Shown: one piece after another, positions 13,279-17,422 of the stretch | Layout of the letters: each line of letters begins with the position of its first letter | How positions within the stretch are numbered: position 1 is the first letter of the stretch | Assembly (NCBI GenBank): GCA_964396115.1 | Contig: CAYNDL010000019.1 | Coordinates: 1 to 17,422, forward strand | Direction: 5' to 3' | Source of the DNA: CAYNDL01 sp964396115 | GTDB taxonomy: Bacteria > Patescibacteriota > Andersenbacteria > UBA10190 > CAIZMI01 | DNA length: 17,422 nucleotides | Notes under the pieces: model-generated | Databases searched by the model: none | The model's input: only the letters and a program-made list of their open reading frames with translations | Told to the model about the DNA's origin: nothing | Made by a program: the position numbers and the translations under genes

Positions 13279-13722
13279 ATGGAATCAAATAACACGGGGA
13301 CTAACATACCAACCGGCGTTGAGGCTACTCCTGCTGGTAATGCTGAAAATCTTAACGGTCCTTTTCCGTCCGAATTGAATACATGGAACTGGGGAGCTTT
13401 CTTTTTGACATGGATCTGGGCGCTCGGTAATAACGTGTGGATCGGTTTGCTGGCATTAATAAGTCCGCTAACATTCATTATGGCCATTATTCTCGGTATC
13501 AAGGGCAACGAAATGGCATGGAAAGCCAAGAAATGGGAAAGCGTAGAGCACTTCAAGAAAGTTCAGGCTGCATGGGCGAAATGGGGAGTTGTGATTTTTG
13601 TGCTACTAGTTGCGGCGGTAGTTGTTGGTTTCTCAGTGGCTATGGTGACTGCGGTGAAATTTGGTAGCAGCGTTCAAAATTGGGATGACCTTTCTCAACA
13701 GAACGTCGAAATTGCGGAATAA
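13279..13722 (+). CDS. Small conserved membrane protein of unknown function
   Basis: A 147-aa protein. A polar, Asn/Thr-rich N-terminus of about 35 residues precedes the distinctive segment WNWGAFFLTWIWALGNNVWIG (split across residues 36-57). Two hydrophobic stretches follow (about 57-73 and 98-125), separated by a basic loop GNEMAWKAKKWESVEHFKK. The WNWGAFFLTWIWA motif and the loop recur in small membrane proteins of Firmicutes and CPR bacteria, some with unsupported enzyme names in public annotations; I assign no function. It starts 18 nt after the previous gene behind the A/T-rich stretch ATTAATTAAAACAATT and has no Shine-Dalgarno. Confidence 0.75.
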   Translation: MESNNTGTNIPTGVEATPAGNAENLNGPFPSELNTWNWGAFFLTWIWALGNNVWIGLLALISPLTFIMAIILGIKGNEMAWKAKKWESVEHFKKVQAAWAKWGVVIFVLLVAAVVVGFSVAMVTAVKFGSSVQNWDDLSQQNVEIAE

Positions 13723-13758
13723 CTCGTTTTTTCTTACCGTTGCAGCTACTATTCTTGC

Positions 13759-14451
13759 ATGAACGAACTGTCCCCGAATCCTGGTAAAAATCTTGAGTGC
13801 AATGTTGAAGGGAAGAGGTATCTTCGTTTTCCAGTGCGTACGCACGTTGTGACAAAAGAAGACCAATTAGAGTCAGTGGTAAAAAAATATGCTGTGCCTT
13901 ATTTGCAGGCCGGTGATTTTCTTGCAATTTCTGAGAAGATTGTTGCGATCATGCAAGGCCGTTCTTATCCGATCAAAGACATAAAACCTTCCGCACTAGC
14001 AAAAATACTGGTGAAATTTGTGTATAAGCCGTCTTGGGGAATCGGAATCGGTAGTCCATGGACAATGGAGCTAGCTATTAGGGAGGCAGGCGCAATGCGT
14101 TTGTTGTTTGCTGCAGCAGCCTCAGCACTCACGAAACCTTTTGGAATAAGAGGTGTTTTCTACAGAGTTGCGGGCAAGAATATAAATGCAATTGACGGCC
14201 CGACTCCGTACACGATGCCTCCTTATAACGAGTACGCGAAACTGGCGCCGAAGGATCCTGAAAAGGTGGCCAATAGCTTATCTGAATTCTTAGGCACTCC
14301 AGTGGCAATCATTGACGCTAATGATATCGGGGTACAAGTGCTGGGATCGAGCGGTGTCAGTAAGGATATCGTAAGAAAAATATTCCGTGATAATCCTCTC
14401 GGACAAACAAAGGAACAAACCCCAATATGTATTGTGAGGATTGTTCATTGA
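13759..14451 (+). CDS. F420-0:gamma-glutamyl ligase (CofE)-like protein
   Basis: A 230-aa protein resembling the F420 ligase (CofE/FbiB) superfamily, whose known members add glutamate to coenzyme F420-0 using GTP. Supporting segments: GDFLAISEKIVAIMQGRSYP (52-71, the conserved ISEKIV strand-helix), GIGIGSPWTMELAIREAG, GIRGVFYRVAGKNINAIDGP and TPYTMPPYNEYAKLAPKDPE, then VAIIDANDIGVQVLG near the C-terminus. The stretch between 75 and 150 differs from canonical CofE and matches a subgroup I know only as CofE-like or F420-ligase-like. No other F420 gene is in the window, so the substrate may be something else. ATG 13759 follows TACTAT by 6 nt, with no good -35. It precedes nrdR by 9 nt. Confidence 0.75.
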   Translation: MNELSPNPGKNLECNVEGKRYLRFPVRTHVVTKEDQLESVVKKYAVPYLQAGDFLAISEKIVAIMQGRSYPIKDIKPSALAKILVKFVYKPSWGIGIGSPWTMELAIREAGAMRLLFAAAASALTKPFGIRGVFYRVAGKNINAIDGPTPYTMPPYNEYAKLAPKDPEKVANSLSEFLGTPVAIIDANDIGVQVLGSSGVSKDIVRKIFRDNPLGQTKEQTPICIVRIVH

Positions 14452-14460
14452 AGTTTTAAT

Positions 14461-14967
14461 ATGCAGTGTCCTGTCTGTAGTACTAGTGATACGAAGGTTG
14501 TAGATTCCCGTGCGATTGAGAACGGTTCAGTTATTCGCCGACGGAGGATTTGTCCGAAGTGTGACCACAGGTTTTCAACGCTTGAACAAATAGAAATATT
14601 GCGACTTATGGTGGTCAAGAAAGATGGCAGAAGGGAACAATATGTGCGAGAAAAGATGGAAAACGGCATTCGCAAGGCATTGGAGAAAAGACCTGTGCCT
14701 GAATCCAGGGTTAGGGAGGTTATAACTGACATTGAGAGGACCCTTCAATCTGAAGCGAATGAAGAAATTTCCAGCAGGACAATTGGCAGCTTGATTATGA
14801 GACACTTGAAATCTCTAGATGAAGTGGCATATATTCGTTTTGCATCAGTATATAAATCATTTAAGGACGCTGAAACGTTCGGTATCGAACTTGAACGTTT
14901 GCGGAAGGAGAGTAAAAATGACCGACAAAGGGGGAAAAACGGGAAACAAAAGAAGCGACGTCAGTAG
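14461..14967 (+). CDS. nrdR: Transcriptional repressor NrdR
   Basis: A 168-aa repressor of ribonucleotide reductase genes that senses ATP/dATP through its ATP-cone domain. A zinc ribbon with Cys3, Cys6, Cys31 and Cys34 (MQCPVCSTSD, then RRRRICPKCDHRFST) is followed by the ATP-cone (about 49-139, VVKKDGRREQYVREKMENGI and DEVAYIRFASVYKSFKD). The start matches the family exactly (MxCPxC). The C-terminal tail, RKESKNDRQRGKNGKQKKRRQ minus its first residue, is very basic and makes the protein about 15-20 residues longer than usual; it is encoded by the stretch that overlaps the sortase gene by 50 nt. No ribonucleotide reductase gene is in the window, and no NrdR box was found by eye. Confidence 0.96.
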   Translation: MQCPVCSTSDTKVVDSRAIENGSVIRRRRICPKCDHRFSTLEQIEILRLMVVKKDGRREQYVREKMENGIRKALEKRPVPESRVREVITDIERTLQSEANEEISSRTIGSLIMRHLKSLDEVAYIRFASVYKSFKDAETFGIELERLRKESKNDRQRGKNGKQKKRRQ

Positions 14968-15532
14968 CTTATTGCTAAAATTGTTTTACCAAATGAGGCT
15001 TGTGTTCCTTGTTTCGGTGTTGGCACTGTTTCTGGCGGGAAAAACTCCCGATCTGCAAAAACTATCAGGGATTGCCAAGGATGATTTTTTAGACCAACGT
15101 CATGCGGACGAAATACTGATTCCATCGCTGGGAGTGCGCGCGCCCGTTCTCAAAGCGTCTTCCTGGAAAGACGAAGACGTCGGACCCTTGTTGCAACAGG
15201 GGGTCGCATTATTACCGACGGGGTGGCTTTCTGAAAATAATTTGGTTGTAACTGCCCACAGCTCCGGTCCAGTTGCTTGGGGCGATAAGAGGTTCCTGTT
15301 TGCGACTATTGAACGGCTAAAGTCGGGAGACCAAGTTTTCTTGTGGAATAGCGGAAGATTGCAAGAATATCGTGTGAAGGATATGAAGGTGGTTTCACCA
15401 AAGGATATCGATAAACTTCCAAATGACGAAAAAGGAACGTTAACCCTTGTTAGTTGCTGGCCCATCGGACAAAACACGCAACGCATTCTTGTCATTGCAG
15501 AAAAACAGGATATCAACTTACCTCCTACTTGA
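14918..15532 (+). CDS. Sortase-family transpeptidase
   Basis: A 204-aa protein with one N-terminal membrane segment (about 24-42) and an external sortase domain. Sortases cleave a sorting signal on exported proteins and attach them to the envelope or to each other. The catalytic triad is visible: VVTAHSSG (His114), TLVSCWPIG (Cys180) and QRILVIAE (Arg189). IPSLGVRAPVL (68-78) is the conserved first strand. The class resembles D/E-type rather than A by the TLVSC pattern, but that is tentative. ATG 14918 is chosen because it has a strong Shine-Dalgarno, GGAAGGAG at 14903-14910, 7 nt upstream, inside nrdR; a start at 14819 is possible but would add 33 residues lacking any family match. No LPxTG-like substrate is encoded in the window. 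Confidence 0.9.
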   Translation: MTDKGGKTGNKRSDVSSLLLKLFYQMRLVFLVSVLALFLAGKTPDLQKLSGIAKDDFLDQRHADEILIPSLGVRAPVLKASSWKDEDVGPLLQQGVALLPTGWLSENNLVVTAHSSGPVAWGDKRFLFATIERLKSGDQVFLWNSGRLQEYRVKDMKVVSPKDIDKLPNDEKGTLTLVSCWPIGQNTQRILVIAEKQDINLPPT

Positions 15533-15645
15533 AAAAAGTTAAAGACTACACAATATTAGATTCCACTAGTCAAGTTTTGTAAGTAGTACAAATAACACAA
15601 CGTTTTACTTCTTCCTGGAAGGGGCTTTTTTGTGATGTAAGAGGG

Positions 15646-15674
15646 TTGAAAAGGTTATTTATGTGGGATACAAT
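15646..15674 (+). promoter_or_regulatory. Promoter of mraZ/dcw cluster
   Basis: TTGAAA (15646-15651, 5 of 6), a 17-nt spacer and TACAAT (15669-15674, 5 of 6). The predicted start near 15681 leaves a leader of about 94 nt. The preceding gap (15533-15645) has a 6-bp inverted repeat TTTGTA/TACAAA (15576-15592) and a T6 run at 15626-15631 behind a weak CTTCC/GGAAG hairpin, which may end the sortase transcript poorly. Confidence 0.7.
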
Positions 15675-15716
15675 GGTGGTAGGTGGATAAATGTGGGGAA
15701 AAGTGGGGAAAAAGTG
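15663..15716 (+). promoter_or_regulatory. MraZ operator: phased GTGG boxes
   Basis: GTGG-type boxes fall on a 10-bp grid: GTGGG at 15663, a weaker ATGGT at 15673, GTGGA at 15683, GTGGG at 15693, GTGGG at 15703 and AGTGA at 15713. The best three are separated by exactly 10 bp with A-rich spacers (ATAAAT, GAAAA). MraZ is known to bind such direct GTGG repeats upstream of its own gene, as an octameric ring, and represses or activates depending on the species. Here the boxes run from the promoter spacer through the -10 to about +35, which fits autorepression. Confidence 0.75.
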
Positions 15717-15774
15717 AATAACTTCCTCATAAACAAACACAAAAACCATCTAATTAACCAACCAAAGGAAACCC

Positions 15775-16212
15775 ATGCTAATCGGGGAATATCACCACTC
15801 AATAGATGAAAAGGGTCGCTTGGCACTGCCAACGAAGTTTCGGAAGGATTTGTCCGAGGGAGTAGTGATTACTCGCGGATTGGACCATTGTCTGTTTGTG
15901 TATCCTAAACAGACTTGGGATAAAGTAGCTGGTCGTCTTGCGAACTTGCCAATGAATCAAAAAAATAATCGAGCATTCGCTCGTTTGATGTTGGCAGGCG
16001 CAATGGACGCTGTAATAGATGGTCAAGGTAGGGTTGTGGTGCCCGACTACTTACGGACTTTTGCTGGTTTGGGTAAGGAGGCAGTGGTAGCAGGCGTTCA
16101 TGACCGTTTAGAAATATGGGATGAAGACGAGTGGAACCGTTATACAAAGGACGCTGAACAGCACAGCGAAGAGATTGCTGAAGAAATAGAGCTCTTTCAA
16201 AACGAAATGTAA
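15775..16212 (+). CDS. mraZ: Transcriptional regulator MraZ
   Basis: A 145-aa DNA-binding regulator of the division and cell wall cluster, with two AbrB-like swapped-hairpin repeats. Each has the family DxxxR signature: IDEKGRLALP (about 10-19) and IDGQGRVVVP (about 82-91). It starts MLIGEYHHSIDEKGR, as in the family (MFxGxxxHxxDxKGR). Length matches (about 140-150). The Shine-Dalgarno AAAGGAA (15764-15770) is 4 nt before the ATG. rsmH follows after 39 nt, the standard first two genes of the dcw cluster. Its likely binding sites lie in its own promoter. Confidence 0.96.
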   Translation: MLIGEYHHSIDEKGRLALPTKFRKDLSEGVVITRGLDHCLFVYPKQTWDKVAGRLANLPMNQKNNRAFARLMLAGAMDAVIDGQGRVVVPDYLRTFAGLGKEAVVAGVHDRLEIWDEDEWNRYTKDAEQHSEEIAEEIELFQNEM

Positions 16213-16251
16213 TTTTCATGCCTTCATATTGAAGGAGGGGGAGAACAAGCA

Positions 16252-17226
16252 ATGACAGATCAACGCAGAGGAAAAAGAGAACAACATGTGCCAGTTTTCC
16301 TGGATGAAATCCTGTCTTTCTTGGCCAGGCCAGGAGTAATACTCGTTGACGGGACCTTAGGAGACGGTGGTCATTCGAAAGCAATTCTAGATGCATCTGG
16401 TCCAAATGCCAGGATCCTTGCCCTTGATTTAGATTCTGAGTCAATTGAACGGGCCAGAAGAAACTTAACTGATTACAAACAGCAGGTGGTAATAGTTAAA
16501 GAAACCTTCGGCCACCTGAAACAGGCCATTGAAAAAGAAAATTACCCGAAACCCAATGGAATTCTTTTCGACTTGGGGATGTCAACAAACCATCTCCAGG
16601 TTGAACGAGGTTTCTCTTTTCAAAACGTAGGACCGCTTGATATGCGGTTCGATGCAACAGGGACTATTGCTCTACCAGAACCAGAAATGCCTGCCTTAAA
16701 AAAAATTGCGGCGAGATACGGTTCTTATAAAGCAAGTGATATTCTCAATCATCTTTACGAGAACGAAATCGCCGATATTCTTACACAGTTCGGTGAAGAG
16801 CGATTTGCGGACAGGATCGCTCAGGGAATTGTTCGAGAAAGAAAAAACAGCCCGATCGAGAATGTTCAAGATTTGGTGAGAATAATTGTCCGGTCGTATC
16901 CGGCGACAGCAAGGCATGGCCGTATCCATGTTGCAACTAGAACCTTCCAGGCACTGCGTATTGCAGTGAACAGGGAATACGAGACATTGCAGATGGGGAT
17001 TGAGCAAAGTTTAGAAGTGCTTGCTCCCGGGGGGAGATTGGCAATTATCTCTTTTCATTCTGGTGAGGATCGAATTGTGAAGAAGGCTTTTCGGGCAATT
17101 TCTTCTACGGGAGAATTTATTCTTCTGAATAAACACGCTTTGAAGCCTTCTTTTGCAGAAACACAAGCAAACGCATGGAGCAGGAGCGCAAGGCTTCGAG
17201 TAATAGAGCGGGGAGATAAAAAATAA
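16252..17226 (+). CDS. rsmH: 16S rRNA (cytosine1402-N4)-methyltransferase
   Basis: A 324-aa S-adenosylmethionine-dependent enzyme that methylates N4 of C1402 in 16S rRNA, in the P-site decoding region. Visible motifs: HVPVFLDEIL (about 13-22), VDGTLGDGGHSKAIL (about 32-46, SAM-binding loop), LDLDSESIERAR, FDLGMSTNHLQ (substrate/SAM region), the RGFSFQNVGPLDMRFD stretch, ARHGRIHVATRTFQALRIAV and LAPGGRLAIISFHSGEDRIVK (about 257-277). Length matches the family (about 310). The Shine-Dalgarno is strong: GAAGGAGGGGGAG at 16231-16243, 8 nt before ATG 16252. It is the second gene of the dcw cluster. Confidence 0.97.
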   Translation: MTDQRRGKREQHVPVFLDEILSFLARPGVILVDGTLGDGGHSKAILDASGPNARILALDLDSESIERARRNLTDYKQQVVIVKETFGHLKQAIEKENYPKPNGILFDLGMSTNHLQVERGFSFQNVGPLDMRFDATGTIALPEPEMPALKKIAARYGSYKASDILNHLYENEIADILTQFGEERFADRIAQGIVRERKNSPIENVQDLVRIIVRSYPATARHGRIHVATRTFQALRIAVNREYETLQMGIEQSLEVLAPGGRLAIISFHSGEDRIVKKAFRAISSTGEFILLNKHALKPSFAETQANAWSRSARLRVIERGDKK

Positions 17227-17236
17227 AAATAAAAAA

Positions 17237-17422
17237 ATGACTATTTATTTCGTTAACAATCACAGAAGTTACAACGAAGGCGGCAGAACCAAGGCCCGTC
17301 GTGTGTCGTCATTGTATACAAATAAGAAAACATCGACTCGCTTCCAAAGGCAAAGGGGCTCAGCAATGGGTTTTTTCTTGGCAGGGATGGGCGTGCTTAC
17401 TCTAATTGTTGCCGCCGGTTTT
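17237..17422 (+). CDS. FtsL-like small membrane protein, 3' truncated by the window
   Basis: Sixty-two codons from ATG 17237 run to the window edge without a stop. The first 45 residues are polar and basic (MTIYFVNNHRSYNEGGRTKA, then several Lys, Arg and Ser), followed by a hydrophobic segment starting near 47 (GFFLAGMGVLTLIVAAGF). A basic cytoplasmic tail, one membrane helix and position after mraZ-rsmH are what FtsL shows; FtsL bridges FtsB/FtsQ and FtsW/FtsI in the divisome. FtsL is poorly conserved, so this rests on position and topology. The start lies 10 nt after the rsmH stop in an A-rich stretch and has no Shine-Dalgarno. Confidence 0.6.
   Translation, partial: MTIYFVNNHRSYNEGGRTKARRVSSLYTNKKTSTRFQRQRGSAMGFFLAGMGVLTLIVAAGF

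Noticed and set aside
15610..15631. Rho-independent terminator of the sortase gene
   Set aside because: The T6 run is good but the CTTCC/GGAAG stem has almost no room for a loop, so it is only mentioned with the mraZ promoter.
15905..16444. Minus-strand 179-codon open frame opposite mraZ/rsmH
   Set aside because: It crosses two firmly identified genes and the gap between them, with no recognisable motif.
1..17422. Recoding of TGA as glycine, as in some CPR lineages (SR1, Gracilibacteria)
   Set aside because: Identified genes are full length without in-frame TGA, and TGA is used as a stop (at 600, in the CAP gene and others).
1..17422. Insertion sequences, integrase-type tRNA attachment sites or CRISPR repeats
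   Set aside because: No transposase or integrase motif, no spaced direct repeats of array type, and no partial tRNA copy next to either tRNA gene.

Overview
The window reads as part of a small, streamlined bacterial chromosome of moderate GC, most likely from a Candidatus Patescibacteria (CPR) lineage. This is an inference from gene content and style: short intergenic spaces, very few Shine-Dalgarno sites, several -10 boxes 6-8 nt from start codons, an F420-ligase-like gene with no F420 genes in view, small conserved membrane proteins, and a degenerate PP2C/beta-propeller protein. I cannot name a lineage. The genetic code looks standard, with TGA acting as stop. No mobile element, CRISPR array, rRNA or phage gene is visible.

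Layout. 1-600: the 3' part of an unknown exported-looking protein. 620-781: a 53-codon rpmG (L33) with its own near-leaderless promoter and a rho-independent terminator. 825-898 (-): tRNA-Trp(CCA), divergent from an aromatic amino acid permease (977-2125). 2241-2981: uppS, convergent and 1 nt apart from a membrane-anchored CAP/SCP (YkwD-like) protein (2983-4407, -). 4560-6640: manC and mltG, overlapping by 4 nt. 6640-7886: promoter, structured L10-type leader, rplJ, rplL and a 14-bp-stem terminator. 7917-10265 (-): a 782-aa PP2C-like, TM, coiled-coil, beta-propeller protein, divergent from a two-gene unit encoding a wHTH/degenerate nucleotidyltransferase protein and a TIM-barrel enzyme (10416-12115). 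tRNA-Val(CAC) follows, with a promoter inside the TIM-barrel gene. 12310-15532: five plus-strand genes (two membrane proteins, a CofE-like protein, nrdR, a sortase). 15646-17422: start of the division/cell wall cluster, with a promoter carrying phased MraZ boxes, then mraZ, rsmH and a partial ftsL-like gene.

How it fits together. Much of the window concerns the cell envelope: undecaprenyl-PP supply (uppS), GDP-mannose (manC), glycan strand release (mltG), surface proteins (CAP protein, sortase) and division (mraZ, rsmH, ftsL-like). The rest is translation (L33, L10, L12, two tRNAs) and dNTP control (nrdR). I see no single complete new system. The best leads are the degenerate PP2C/propeller sensor-like protein, the tRNA-Trp/permease divergent region with an inverted repeat, the apparent leaderless promoter architecture, and the CofE-like gene linked to nrdR and a sortase.
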